Shown: in pieces, positions 36,881 to 49,329 of the stretch | Numbering within the stretch: position 1 is the stretch's first letter | Layout: each line of letters begins with the position of its first letter | Source of the DNA: Mytilus trossulus | Taxonomy: Eukaryota > Mollusca > Bivalvia > Mytilida > Mytilidae | Reading direction: 5' to 3' | Assembly: GCF_036588685.1 (NCBI RefSeq) | Contig: NC_086386.1 | Coordinates: 75,886,682 to 75,950,681 of the forward strand | DNA: 64,000 nt | Translations under genes and position numbers: made by a program | Notes under the pieces: model-generated | The model's input: only the letters and a program-made list of their open reading frames with translations | What the model was told of the DNA's origin: nothing | The model's database searches: none

Positions 36881-37431
36881 CAGTCTCATCAAATTCCGCT
36901 ACATTTACATGATGCGTTAAATAAACAGTCACAATTAATAAAATATTCAAAATATTGGTACATCAGTCATCATCGTATAACAATTTTAAAAGGAACAATT
37001 TAACAGGACACAAAAACATCTACTATCTACGAACACATGGATTGATTTGAGTGTCTGACGTCAGAATGTTTTTTAATATAAGCCACGGTAGTGCAAAACA
37101 AAGTTCATTTGTAGGCATTGTATTTGTATATTTTATTTATTTTGAACCAATATAATCATTAAGTGGAATTTTGAGTTTATGGTGGTGTTTCTGTTTTTAG
37201 TAGGATAGTGTAATCATCCTATACAGTTATACCTGGATTCATAAAAATACATAAGTCATAAACAAGATAAAACTTTATTGTCAAAGAAGACGACACTGTG
37301 AAACTAAAACTCTATAAAACATGTATAGATCTATTTGAAAAATACGTGCTTTGGATTGCTCTTTAAATATGGATTACTTGGCTACACCTTTTCAAATCAA
37401 CTAGTATATAATTCTACTGCAATCATTCAGA

Positions 37432-37590
37432 AATGCCTATTCCTGTAATTCCAATGTTAGCACAAATTGTAATAAAAAAAAAGAATCATACATCATTCTC
37501 TATTTTGTTAATATGTCTTGCATATCAATAATAAATTTCGGTCATATTATAGTTGGCAAGCATAATCACTGGCACATTTTTCTAAACTGG
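37432..37590 (-). pseudogene. Ninjurin-like C-terminal pseudogene fragment
   Basis: On the minus strand the end reads ITICANIGITGIGIS followed by E and a stop; the gene at 9247 has the same ITICANIGITGIGIS, then GDC. Upstream, AGTGAT and ATGACCGAAATTTAT line up with AGTGAT and GCCGTACCGATATTTAT of the gene, but the CQCPHC motif is lost, a TGA replaces a Cys codon (VC becomes V-stop), and one codon is missing in the second helix. It is therefore a decayed paralogue of the zinc-ribbon ninjurin, 28 kb away on the same strand. I found no first-helix exon part. Confidence 0.7.
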
Positions 37591-37760
37591 CTCTTTGATA
37601 ATGTTTGTTCAAATCTTATTCCAATTGGCCAAGTATTTTCAGAGGAGAAGATTGCTGTAAAATTTTAAAGATTAACGACGACGACAAACACCAATGAAGT
37701 GTTCAGAATAGCTCTTTTGGACCTTCGAATCTAGGATCTAGGGAAAATTAAGAAAATAGA
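37591..37760. repeat. Possible mollusc dispersed repeat
   Basis: 'attccaattggccaagtatt', 'ttcagaggagaagattgctg' and 'gacgacgacaaacacc' look like a widespread bivalve repeat I recall from memory. No second copy is present in the window, so this is weak. Confidence 0.3.
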
Positions 37761-38117
37761 TCTATAGTTTTGTCATGTTTGTCATGTTTGTGGTAAATGA
37801 AAAAAATGAAAAACAGTTTTCTAAACTGTTTATAGAACACCGCAATGACTTTACAAAAAGAAGCAATCAATTATTAAATTTCTTTAATATCCGGCAAGCA
37901 TTGTACATGTGAGAACTTTCACAATTCACTTTTATTTAAAGAACTTACATATCTTAGAGACGAAACTCCTAAGTGACATAATAATTTAAAAATATTTTAT
38001 CTGCACTGTTTTCAAACTTGTACGACACATATTGCAGATAAACCTGTTATTTCAGTTTTGACATATATATCTGGTATGAATTTTACCTGTGAAAGCTCTC
38101 ACAATGTAATTGTCTTT

Positions 38118-38160
38118 ATACAAGAGGGACGAAAAATACCAAAAGGGACAGTCTACCCCT
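38118..38160 (-). repeat. Penelope-like 3' tail word
   Basis: 'gagggacgaaaaataccaaa', then 'agggacagtct', is the reverse complement of the tail words at 250-345 and 38940-38990. Confidence 0.5.
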
Positions 38161-38619
38161 TGCTTTCGCATATATTTATCATAAAAATTATTAATTTTTT
38201 GATGTTAAAGAACTAGGTTATGGCGTATTATCAATATACTGACATTTGCTTGATTTTTATTGAGAATGAAACAATTTTTTTTTCTCGATTTTTATAAAAA
38301 GGAAGATGTTTTTTTTCTGATGAGTGTAAGGAAGATAGCTATGAAGAAGAAGGACGTATGCATCCAATTATTCCAATCGATACAATGAATCTATGTCTCA
38401 ACTCACTATACAGCTTTCTTTCATTCTCTTATATCTGAATATCCTAGAATGACCGTATACAAAGTATTACCGTCCTGAATTTAATATCAAGACAAAATGT
38501 GAGTCTGAATGTCGGCATCCTATATTGCTCCTTGTTTAGTTATTTTTTTATTTCTTTTTTGTTATTCTTATGCACTTGTCAAAATATTAAATGCATAGGT
38601 TCTGTACCTTGTTTTTACT

Positions 38620-39000
38620 CTATTAAACCAAGAGTTCCAAATGGTGAAGTTGAAATCATCCCTTCGTAAATTTTACGGACGCCATCACGAGTTGGTTGAC
38701 CATTATGGAATAACCGTTTCACAAAGATATCGGATATGTTCCTTAAGTCGTAACTACAATCCCCTTCCCTTTTATGAAAGTGGCCTATCTAATGAGACTA
38801 TTTACCAGATTTGTAATCACATAAGCAACACGACGGGTGCCACACGTGGAGCAGGGTCTGCTTACCCTTTCGGAGCACCTCAGATCACCCCTAGTTTTTG
38901 TCGCAGAAGGCTCGACATAGGGATAGTGATCAGTTTGTTTTAGATTGATGAGTTTGACTGTCCCTTTGGTATCTTTCGTCCCTCTTTTAAATGCGTTCAA
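38620..39000 (+). pseudogene. Penelope-like reverse-transcriptase C-terminus and 3' end
   Basis: The frame 38641-38943 begins MVKLKSSLRKFYGRHHELVD, a C-terminal block that also occurs at 63810-63900 and, reversed, near 43290. It runs on through the 3' region ('ggtgccacacgtggagcagg') into 'ttgactgtccctttggtatc' and 'tttcgtccctct'. The first ~35 residues are true coding sequence of the element; the rest is probably read-through of non-coding tail. It is 5'-truncated. Confidence 0.65.
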
Positions 39001-39234
39001 ACTAGTTTTTTTACATATTTTAATTGTGTCTGCTGTTTTATTAGTAATCTATTGACTTTTTTCTATACTTTTTCATAGCATGCATATGTTCTGTTTTTAC
39101 TCTCTGAGTTAGTGTTAACTATACTTTGGGTTGACCCCCTAACATATGAAAATATAAAAACCTCCGGACTGCCTTTATTGATCCGCCTATTTCTGTTTTT
39201 CATTTTCTGCTTGATACTGAAAGTATCACTTTAT

Positions 39235-39375
39235 CTGAGTGTTCGAAAGTACAATCACAAAATTACCGAAAAACGAGGAAAAATTCTAAACGGAAATTCT
39301 GTAATCAAAAGGCAAAACCAAAAGCTTAAACACATCAAACGAATGGATAACACCTGTCAAATTCCTGCTTAACCT
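39235..39375 (-). repeat. Mytilid repeat fragment
   Basis: 'aaaattaccgaaaaacgagg', 'gtaatcaaaaggcaaaacca' and 'cacatcaaacgaatggataa' match 12065-12200 in order and orientation. Confidence 0.6.
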
Positions 39376-41080
39376 ATCACTTGTATGACAGTCGAACAAA
39401 ATGTCATTGTAATGACAACGATGTCATTTGGAATCTGAATTGGCTGATTATTTTTGCCTTTTTGAGTCTCAACATAAATTACGAAATGAAATAATAAAAA
39501 TACCTATTAAAATGATTTTATTATGTATTGCATTTTTGTAACTGTTTTATTGACGACCCTCTCATCAGGTTATAATTTCTACCTAAATCAATATTTTCAA
39601 GTTTTTCAGATTATAATAAGCAAATGAACTTGTTTTATACTAAAGGTAATAAATATGTGGGCTAAGGCCAATCACTCCATAATATTTTGGTCATTTTTTT
39701 GTTTTTTTGTTGTTGATCATATATTGTTGATTATTTATTTTCTTTCTGTTTTTATCTGAAGATATCCTTTTATGGTAATAATGTAATAACTGGCCAAACG
39801 GGTGTTTTGTTACTTTGCTGCCACCACATGTGTTTACAGGTACACAGGGATCCTCTATAGACTAAGCTAGTCTAAACCATGTTAACAGAGAATGGTTTAA
39901 ACACGGGTGTTCTTTTATATTCCTAGACCAACAGGGTTAAAATACTTCTGACACATTAACTTCACTTTATATTTAACAAGAAACTCAAATAGCGTGAACA
40001 ATAGGGGTAAAGAATATTCAAATACGTAATAGTCGGTGTATCTAAACGCACTGTCTATCGTGTAGTTTATAGAACAGCATGACACTGTAAAATAGAGGCT
40101 GCACCTCTATAACCTGGAATCGCATATAAATTAACACTCAAGAAGTGGCAACTTTCAGGACAGTACCATCAGACTATTCCACAAATGCATATTATCTATC
40201 TGACAATCGAATCGTATCTTGTGTCGTTCTAACAAGAAGATCTATTCTCTCATGAGACAAACTAATGACAACAACCAGAGACCAGTTGGACAACTATGGC
40301 GTATTATGAGTTTTCAGCAAGGAAAGTAAAGATAGTTTTGAGCATACAGATGTTTTATCAGTAAATTCATGAATTGTTCAGTAAACAATACTACATAGTT
40401 TTATCTAAATTATTTGCTACAGTGTTCAATCACATATTAAATATACTATAACATTAACATATATTATATCTATGCCATCTTCTAATACAATTTACATTAA
40501 AAATAACAGTACTTTGTTAAATTATTTACTAGACTTAAACCTCCTGGAGTAAGCACAGGAAGACAACTTCAATCGATGAGATTGAGATAAGTTAGACAGT
40601 TATCATTCTTGCTTCTTATAATTCTTAGCCTAACAAGTATTCAGGATTTACAAATATTCTCTCTGAATGCTGGAAAATCTCAGCAAACAGGATACTTAAC
40701 AAAATATCCTTAACGAAATGGGAGAGGAAAAGTGGAATGGGGAAGGCATGTAACTTTAATCCGTTTACTTCAAAGAAACAGGTTATCAAATGAAAGCTAG
40801 CCTGAATAAATGGACCAGCTGTGTATATGTACAATTATATTACATCCATTTTTGATTCGGATCGAAGTACTATAATACTAGACTTATAGTGAACAGAAAA
40901 CGTCTAAAAGTTATAAACTGCAGTAAAACTGCTTAAAACTGCATGAAAATCATAATAGAAATATGATAAACTTCAGCTATCGACAGTATCAACTGACCGA
41001 AAATCTAGCAACATATATGTAGGTCTGACTAAGGAGGAAGAGCCACTGACAAATAGGTGCAAGCTTTATATACCCGACGG
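39376..41080. other. Stretch without recognised feature
   Basis: AT-rich sequence with no supported exon or repeat. 'agactaagctagtctaaacc' near 39858 is a small imperfect inverted repeat. Confidence 0.35.
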
Positions 41081-41193
41081 AGCTATCGGGGTAACGAACG
41101 GGTTTTTAACGGGGTAACGAACGGTTCTTAACGGGGGAACGAACGGGTGACTGGGAACGGGCCTGACAAGTACGAAAAAAATCCCCGATAGCT
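41081..41193. repeat. GGGGTAACGAACGG short tandem in an inverted frame
   Basis: 'ggggtaacgaacgg' or close variants occur at about 41089, 41113 and 41137. The block is bounded by 'agctatcgggg' at the left and 'ccccgatagct' at the right, an 11-base perfect inverted pair. Confidence 0.6.
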
Positions 41194-41940
41194 AGAATTG
41201 AGTACATAAAAACGTAAACAACATGTTTACGGAACATAAAAGTCATCCTAGTACAATTTACAATCGTAATTGATATCGTGTTAATACAATAATCTTGTAA
41301 TAATAAATCTACAACCGCTATGGTATTCATACACTGTTTTACGCTAGTGGCACATAAAGTTCACTGAGGTTACACACAGGTCACCTCATTTGCATAATCA
41401 ATACACCAAAATCATTGTGCCGGTAATGGCGACTGAAGTGAAAGTGAAAGTTAACTACATAAGTTATCTCGATTTCCTAAATAAAAGTGGTTTTACACTG
41501 GGAAAACGGATTACATAGAACACTGAAAGCATAATGAATTGAATTAAAAAGGTGAAAACCGGTGTCAAACTTTAAAATAGCCAAAATAGAATCATAGCCG
41601 ATAACAGGTGCTTGAATGAAAATTCACATGTTTTCCAAGGAATTTCACTTGGCCAAGTCATTACAATAACTCCTTTATGCGTCATTTGATAATGTAATTA
41701 CTAAGTAAATAGAATTACATAAAAGAAGATCCTGAAATTTAGAGCATTGTATAACCAGTCAGATTTCAACCTTATCGTTTTCGAAAATTTGTTTTATTTT
41801 AGCATGGCGGCCATGTCTGTTGATTGACTGGCATAAAAATTCAGAATTTAAATAGATTTATTTTATTTGGTTATGCATTACAGAGGAAACAATCTTTGTA
41901 AAAATCGGTTTACACCAGGTAGGATAAAAAATTTATTTAA

Positions 41941-42094
41941 GAATTGAATGCTTCTTTTTGTAAATTTATTGGGGTGTAAAAGCGTTGACCGAAGTACATT
42001 TTGTATGAAGTGTGGAAGCGCTTCATTCTAAAAATGTACACACGGTCAACGCTTTTACAACCCTATAAAGTTACAAAAAGAAGCATTCAATACT
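41941..42094. repeat. Long imperfect palindrome
   Basis: The left arm has 'attgaatgcttctttttgta' and 'tgtaaaagcgttgaccg'. The right arm has 'cggtcaacgcttttaca' and 'ttacaaaaagaagcattcaa'. The arms are about 60 bases, with a centre near 'gaagtgtggaagcgcttc' that is itself self-complementary. It may be a fold-back miniature element. Confidence 0.75.
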
Positions 42095-42946
42095 TATAAT
42101 TACATTTTTTAGCTAGGATCATGAAAAAACCATTTTTATCCAGATTTATTTAATTCACATGTGCACTTTATTGTGGGGTCTCGTGTCATCATGAATGATA
42201 AATGTTATTGTCTAATGCAATTGCTTACGGAATAACATGTGATGTGCAGTCAGCCAATCAGAATAACGTATTATTATTAAAAAAACATACATCTAATGTT
42301 ATTATAATCGATATATATCCTGGATAAATATAAAAGACCCCTATAAGCGTACAATGAACCCATTATGCATGAACTACGTTTACTAGTTTGAAGTTTGAAG
42401 TCTAGTTTATGTTTTGTACACGGCGTCATTGAAAGTAATATATTTAGGCGAACGTAGTTTACAGATGTTTATTGATTCGTAGGTTTGTTTGAGGTTTCGC
42501 CATTCATATGTAAAATGAAACAAAATAGTTTGATTAGTGTTCTATTGAGCTATTTTTTTTTTATCTTAGACACTGTTTAAATGAATGACTGTCAAGGCCA
42601 GAAAGCACCTCTTAAATTATTGCTAACAAAAGACAAAGATTAATAATAATTTAAACCTCTTTATAATGCAATTTTACAAGAAGTGTCAAGTTAACTGTAC
42701 AATTATCTGAATGTCCCTAATCCTTGTCTTTTCTTTACTAGTAATTCTCTTTACGGTAACGGAATCCAACAGAATAGATATATTAGAACAATAGGTTTAC
42801 AAACTAGTATAAAGTTGCTATCGTAAGGAAAAGTGTCAAACCAACACTCCTGAAGTCTTTTACGAATATTTCTATATTTATGATTATAAGTCAAATTCTA
42901 TTTCTGGTTTTATAGGTACCACGGAAACCTCTGAACAATGTAGTAT

Positions 42947-44350
42947 TCAAAAAGAGGGACACAAGATACCAGAGGGACAATCAAACTCATAAATCGAAAA
43001 TAAACTGATAACGTCATGGCTAAAAATGAAAAGAAAAAACAGACAAACAATAGTACACTCAACATAGGAAATTAAAAAATAAACAACACGAACCCCATCA
43101 AAAATTAGGGATTATCTCAGGTGCTTCACAAGGGTAAGCAGACCCTGCTCCACCTCTGGCTCCCGTCGGAAATTACAAAACTGGTAAAATACTCTAATTC
43201 GGTAAGTCACATTTATGAAAGAGAAGGGGATTGTAGCTACGACATAAGGAACATATCCGAAATCATTTGTGAAACAGATATTCTATAACGGTCAACCAAC
43301 TCATGATGGCGTCCGTAAAATTTACGAAGAGATGATTTCAACTTCACCATTTGTATTCAATAGCTTCCTTGTGAGAAAAAACCCTCTATCAAGAAAATCT
43401 AAATTGGAAATGCATTCGCGGGAATGTCGTATCAATTGGGAAATAGATATACCGTATGTAGGTGCTGCTGGAATGTTGCTACTTAGAAACGGAACGTTCA
43501 CAATTGGTAAGCTGAAATCATATATTTTGTCTTAAAGTTTTGTTTTCAATTGATCCTTATTGTCAATTTCTAGATGTAAGTCAAGACATGAGGCCAATTA
43601 AACATCTGGAATAGATGCGTTCGACATAGTCACCAAATTGCGAATCATTTAGTGAAAGAACATCATCTACGTAGTGGAAAGTAGTTAAAGAATATTGATA
43701 ACTTCTTATCTTTCTTCCAAAGAAGTTCTTGTATGAAGTCAGCATCATAATTATAAAGAAATAAGTCTGCAAGAAGAGGGGCATAATTCGTACCCATTGG
43801 AATTTTCCGATAGTCTGTTGAAAAACACGTCCTCCGAACTTAACAAATATGTTGTCAATCTAAAAATCAAGCATCTTGATAACGTCATTTTCAGAATTTT
43901 TTTTGTTTTTGTTTGAATCAGAGTGATAATTTAAAACGAAGGATTTATCCTATACTTGTATCTTCGTTGGCCATTCTTTTTATGAAACAAAGCAATACCA
44001 ACTCTTTCAATTTGTTTTGGATTGTGGAATACCTGTATAAAATGTAAAAATGTCAAATGTTTTAATGTATTTACAAGCCGAAAGAGAGTTAGATTGTATG
44101 TACTCCTAAAGATCTTCGGAATTTTTAAGTATCCCCCATGTGATTCCCGCCACCTCTAGAATAGGCAGTTTTACAATAACTTTGATGCCCGTCTTTTATT
44201 GCTGATAAAACAGATGTTAATAATTTAGAAAGAGGTTTCGTGGAACACTTGGAAGACCCAGCAATGTACCGTTGTTTGTAAGGACACTGTCGATGCCAAT
44301 TCTTCTGGGCGTTTCGTCTCCGAATTTGCCACAACTTTTTGGAATTTTGA
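42947..44350 (-). pseudogene. Penelope-like reverse-transcriptase remnant, longest copy
   Basis: The minus-strand frame at 43784-43581 contains FHYVDDVLSLNDSQFGDYVE; the catalytic YVDD is at 43661-43672. 43269-43560 encodes the following C-terminal part in reverse, and 42947-43190 is the 3' end. Beyond 43790 the upstream coding part continues to about 44290 with breaks. The region is colinear with 13260-14340. Several frameshifts and stops show it is dead. I assign it to Penelope-like elements from memory of the pattern. Confidence 0.7.
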
Positions 44351-44510
44351 ATCCTCAATGTTCTTTAACTTTGTACTTGTTTGGATTTATCAATATTTTG
44401 ATATGACTCATCAGTGACGCTCATAACGAAATAGTAATAAACCAAACAAATACAAAGTTGAAGAACATTGAAGATCCAAAACTTTAAAAAGTTGTGCCAA
44501 ATACGGCTAA
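44326..44510. repeat. Inverted repeat, about 65-base arms
   Basis: The left arm 'tgccacaactttttggaatt', 'gttctttaactttgtact' and 'tgtttgg' pairs with the right arm 'accaaacaaatacaaagttg', 'aagaacattgaagatccaaa' and 'aaaaagttgtgccaaa'. Two oppositely oriented copies of one repeat (also seen at about 8111-8225) lie head to head. Confidence 0.7.
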
Positions 44511-44619
44511 GGTAATCTATGCCTTGGATAAGACAATCCTTAGTTTTTCGAAAAATTCAAAGTGTTGTAAACAGGAAATTTATAAAAATGACCACATAAT
44601 TGATATTCATGTCAACACC

Positions 44620-44775
44620 GAAGTGCTGACTACTGGGCTGGTGATACCCTAGGGGACGAAACGTCCACCAGCAGAAGCATCGACCCAGTGGTGTAAATAG
44701 TTATCTAAGGTACCAGGATTATAAATTAATTTAGTACGCCAGACGCGCGTTTCGTCTACATAAGACTCAGTTTGT
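44620..44775 (+). repeat. Mytilid repeat with cgcgcgtttcgtctac
   Basis: 'aagtgctgactactgggctg', 'cgaaacgtccaccagcagaa', 'ttagtacgccagacgcgcgt' and 'ttcgtctacataagactca' form a combination I know as very frequent in mussel genomes. 'gacgaaacgtcc' is self-complementary. Confidence 0.65.
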
Positions 44776-45214
44776 TTTACTTATAAATTTCTTGATTAGT
44801 AACAATTTAGATAGTATTTGGAGTCTTTTAAAACAAACGGCCCGTGAATCGTGATACTAAAAATGTCTGATTGGAGTCTGATAATTTCTTTGAAATTTTG
44901 AAATTGCACAGTAATACTTATTCGGCTTGCTTGGGTGCATGATAGACCCCAAACGGTCAATGAATTATTGCCGGATTTCTCTTTCATGTGCCCATTTCCC
45001 GTTTTGTTAGTAAGGGGAATAACTTGCGTAACTAACGACGCAAGGTTTTGTATTTCGATTTCCGCTAGAGGCGTGCAATTAAGTATACCTCGCTTTCCGG
45101 GAATTATTGCCTTCTATAGATAAATAATTTTCCTTCTGTTCCATTTTGCCCAAAAACTATAGATTTAAGTTAAAGTAAACGACAAAAATTATCAGCAAAA
45201 CAAAAAAATATAAA

Positions 45215-45735
45215 AAAGAAGATGTGGTATGATTACCGAAAAGACAACTCACAACAAGTGACCAAAGGACACATAAGTTATTGCGTACGGTTTTCAACAA
45301 AGCCCCTACCGCATAGTCACTAGTAAAAAAAACGAGATGACAAATTCAAATGACAAAAAAAAATAACAGCCTAGCTTATGTACAAAATAATGAACGGAAA
45401 ACCAAATATGTAACAAATCAACAAACGAAATCCACTGAAATATAGCCTCCTTACACACAGAATTTGGCGGGTTAAACATGTAAGCGTGATCCCATACCTC
45501 CCTCTAACCTGGGACAGTGGTATTTAAAGTACAATATAAGAAGGAACTTAAAAAATCAGTTTAAAAAAAGCATCACTCATCAGATTGATACAAATAGAAA
45601 TACATCTAACAAAAAAACAGAGTGGACGTGGCTATGTACATGTATATCCTAACAGATTAGAGAGTACACTCGCAGTTACTGACAGGTAGTTCAAAGTCAC
45701 TAACAACAAAATTATTAATCAGTTCACATTCAACA
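45215..45735 (+). repeat. Mytilid dispersed repeat copy
   Basis: The head 'gaagatgtggtatgattacc' is followed by 'acaactcacaacaagtgacc' and 'ccctaccgcatagtcac'. The end 'actcgcagttactgacaggt' matches the far end of the long copies at 17285 and 49335, so this copy spans most of the family in a variant form. Confidence 0.65.
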
Positions 45736-46010
45736 TCCAATTGTCTTAGTGTAAAGACGTAATAAGCAGTCAGAGAATAATATGACTTTGTGCAATGTCA
45801 AGATACTGATTGTAGATTCATGAAAGTGTTCAGTTATTTAACTATAGTTTGATGTTGGATATAACGCGTCTTCTGATTTGCTGACGTTATTTTGTTATCA
45901 GCCCATAAATATAATTTAGGCATGTGACCGTGACGTAATCAACGTTTTTTCATGGTTTTCTACTGTTTAAAATGGAATTTAGAATTACATGATAAGAAAT
46001 GACTGTAATA

Positions 46011-46130
46011 TATTTTCTGTCTATTCGAAATAACATTAAAAAAAATGTGGTGCACACTGTTAAATAACCCGCTTCGCGCGTTATTCAGTGTGCACCAATT
46101 TTTTATGTTAGTTCGTCATAGACAGAAAAT
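46011..46130. repeat. Imperfect palindrome with ggtgcacac arms
   Basis: The left arm 'ttttctgtctattcgaaata', then 'acattaaaaaaaatgtggtg' and 'cacactgttaaataac', pairs with 'gttattcagtgtgcaccaat', 'ttttttatgttagttcgtca' and 'tagacagaaaa'. The loop is the short GC-rich 'ccgcttcgcgc'. Confidence 0.75.
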
Positions 46131-46599
46131 TCAACAATGAAAACAAGGTAACCATATATGTTTTTGAACAGATTTTTGAAGTCCCTAAAACAAGGTTGAT
46201 AACTGACAGCAAATGAAATTGTAATTTTTGTGCAACCTTATAGAATTAAACTTATTTACTGGACAGAGTTCTAAACTTACAAACAAAAAAGAGGGCTTTT
46301 ATGTTAAATTTGTGAATGAGAGACCAGCAACAAATGTGCTAAATTCTGAAAATTATTAATTGATACATTTTTAATATTTTGTTTCCTAAATTTTATTTTC
46401 TTCATACCTCAAATTCTTTTCATGTGTACTGCGCATGACTATATAAGGGAAGTAGTTTTGGCAAAGGCGTTTATTGAAGTACCCATCCTTCCAAGAATAC
46501 CTCATCAATATAAACTGAACAGATGGTCACTCAGGAAAATGTGATTCAAGTATTCCTACTGGTTTATCCAAGATATCAATTAGTATTACACAAATTTAC

Positions 46600-47210
46600 A
46601 AAAGGTTACCAAATATAAAATGATTGTCTTGTAGAGAAGCCAAGACAGTTTTTTTTTTATATACAATTGATATTAAAATTTGAAACTACCCTCTTACAGG
46701 AAGTTCCTGTACTGAAGATCTAGTTATTGCACTCAACATGTTAAGATCTGTAGTCTATTTTGGACCAAATATGAAATTATTCCTTTTCATAGAAGCTTAG
46801 ACAATTTTGAAGAAAAACATTCCTTATACAATGAGTAGATTCATTTCAAACTATCAGAAAACACAAAGTGGCTGAACTGCAGATCTTTAAAAACGTACTC
46901 AATCGTTACAACTCAATATGTTCAAGCTTTGGGCCAAATATAAAATCATCCCCTTTCATTAAAGCCAAGAAAACTTTACAAAAATAATTTCCTTGTACAT
47001 ACAGCAGTCATACTTTAAACTGAGTAATAAATTTGGCTGCATTGCAGATAAAAAATGCTTACAACTCTCTATGATCAAGCTCTGGGCTTTATATAAAATC
47101 ATTCCCTCTCATAGAAGCGAAAAAATCATTGTCGAACTATTAATAGACAGACAGAATTACATACCGTGATGCAGGTAAAATCAAATGCTCACTAATGATA
47201 CCCCCACCTG
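46600..47210. repeat. Degenerate tandem repeat of about 160 bp
   Basis: 'caaatatgaaattattcctt' (46767), 'caaatataaaatcatcccct' (46935) and 'tatataaaatcattccctct' (47090) head three diverged units. Each is followed by 'tcatagaagc' or 'tcattaaagc' and, later, a 'gctgaactgcagat'-type word. Confidence 0.55.
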
Positions 47211-48290
47211 AATATTTCCTTATAAAACAGAAAGTTGTTGAAATTTTACGCCTTTCGCTTAAAAGTAAGAAATGATACCTGTAGTTTCTACTCTAAATAC
47301 GTCAATTAGATCAGAAATAAGAGTTGCAGTATATAAAGAAACAGCATACCTTGTTTCGAAATATAAATTTTATTTGTACTTGGCTGGAAATAAAACTTTT
47401 TCTCGCCACAACCTCGCTTTCTATCTGCTTCTACATGTACATATTCTAAGTCTTGTACAAATAACATTGATATTTCAAGACATCAAAAGAAAATAACCAA
47501 AGGTTGCAAAATTTTCCTAAAATCACTAATTCAGGGGCAGCAGCTTAACAACAAGTTGCCCGATTGGTCTGAAAATTAAAGGACAGATAGATCTTGATCT
47601 ATTAATGAACAATTTTATTAGAAAAATAAGCCAAAAACTGCATTTCACCCTATGTTATATTTTTAACCATGGCTGCCATCTTGATTCATGGGGGGGAGAG
47701 GGGGGAGGGGGGGGGGGGGTCATCGGACACATTTTTATAACAAGAAACCTTAATGATATATGCGATGATTGTGGACAAGTTTGATTAAATTTGTCTTAGT
47801 AGATTTATTTTACTATGTAAAGTACCTTTTCACTGGATGATGTAAGATTTTGGTTCTGTAAATTTTATTTTGTATTTCTTACATTCTTGCCTGACAGCAA
47901 AAAAACAAACAAAAAGCTATAAACTAAAGTAACAATGATAGTTCGTCGGAAGGTGGCGATAAATGGATGACCCGTGTTAAGAGAGAGACATTATCCCTTG
48001 CTCGTTAAAGACACCCTTGTAGATTTTGAAAAAGAGTAGGCTAATGCTACTACAAGGCAGCACTCACAACCGCAAAGTGGAAAGGGATTAATATAAGTTG
48101 CAAAACTTGTTTCCCAATCCACTTTAAATAAAAATGTTACTAAAGACCTCATCATGCATGTCTTAGAAAAAAAGCTTTGCAAGACATTATAATTATTTGC
48201 AGTCCGGGAATTGGTACTACATGTACTAGGTAAACATGCTACATGTGAATATAAAATATAAATATACAGGGTGTGTAGATTTTATTTTTG
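47211..48290. other. Stretch with long G-runs, otherwise featureless
   Basis: 47692-47720 is almost pure G on the plus strand (several G-runs broken by single A), able in principle to form a quadruplex. No exon was seen that could continue the transposase exon at 48298. Confidence 0.4.
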
Positions 48291-48297
48291 CACTTAC

Positions 48298-48820
48298 CAG
48301 TTGCAAGTTTGGTGTTGACATCAAATATCCTTGGTCCATGGGATGAATTGTGGGTTTAGCCCATGGCAACACGGACAAAGTCATTACAGTTATAACAACG
48401 AACAATCAGGTGACCACATAAACCAGCAGGTAAATTTCCAATTCCATCTTTTAACTTAAATGTAATGTCACATCTAGAACATCTCATATTATCAAATAAG
48501 GTTTGAATGTCAATCACATGTCTGATATAACCTATTGGCTTTAATTTTCCAGTAAAATAGAACTCATTGATCTCATCAAACGATGCAGAGGATTGATACG
48601 TGTGATCATGTTGGAAAGAACCTGGTGTTAAAATAGTATCAAAATCGGGCGTAAAAGTAGTATCAAAATCGGGTGTAAAAGTAGTATCAAAATCGAGTGT
48701 AGATGGTGTATCAAAATCAGTTGTGGATAAATCGGGTCTAGATATGTTGTCTAATCTGTTGTTGAACGTCTCTGTCTGACAGTTTTTCAAAAACCGACCG
48801 TTCTTCTTTCTGCTAGGCAT
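48298..48820 (-). pseudogene. Mutator-like transposase first exon with one in-frame stop
   Basis: The frame starts MPSRKKNGRF and is Ser/Thr/Asp-rich, with three to four repeats of DFDTTFTP (residues 33-66). It then has a predicted zinc ribbon: C114-x2-C117 and C142-x2-C145 within MRCSRCDITFK and LIVRCYNC. A TAA at 48358-48356 ends the 154-residue frame. After it the same frame continues for 19 codons (THNSSHGPRIFDVNTKLATG) to a clean donor G/GTAAGT at 48297. A CxxC pair followed by a FDVNTK-like segment is what I recall for animal proteins carrying the Mutator-like transposase domain. The rest of the transposase was not found in lower coordinates. It may be a dead copy with one nonsense change, or a stop-terminated domesticated fragment. 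Confidence 0.6.
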
Positions 48821-49329
48821 GTCGTCTGATATTGTTTACATTGCTGTAAATGGCGCGAAACTATGTCGTAAACAAAAATAACAGTATAAATGTAAAAAAA
48901 AATATAAACTACGATCAAACATTGATTTATTTTATCATTTTAGTTCCTAAATAATCAGAAAAGGTATTGCCTATATTTATTTTATGTGTTATGTTACAAC
49001 GGTTACCGTTAAACCAACTACCGAAAAATGCCCAAGTTGCGCAATTTTCAAAAACGCGTTCTAGATCGGGCCTCGTTAAGTTCGGGAGTATATTTATTTT
49101 ATTTTTTATTTTTTTATTTTGCAGTTCTTAGTGTTTATTGGACATGTTTTAATCGTTTTCATAAAATGGGTTTCAACATGACTTTGAAATCTAGTAACAC
49201 ATGATATGAACAATCTAAATAGTATTGTCGCAGAATTATTTACGATTGTATAACAGCTTTTCGGTAATTTGCGATTGAAAAGAAAATAATAAAGTTATTA
49301 CTCTAAAAATATTTTAAAGATGCAACCTT

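Noticed and set aside
47692..47720. G-quadruplex regulatory element
   Set aside because: The G-runs are real, but there is no gene or promoter nearby to give a role, and homopolymer length may be a sequencing artefact.
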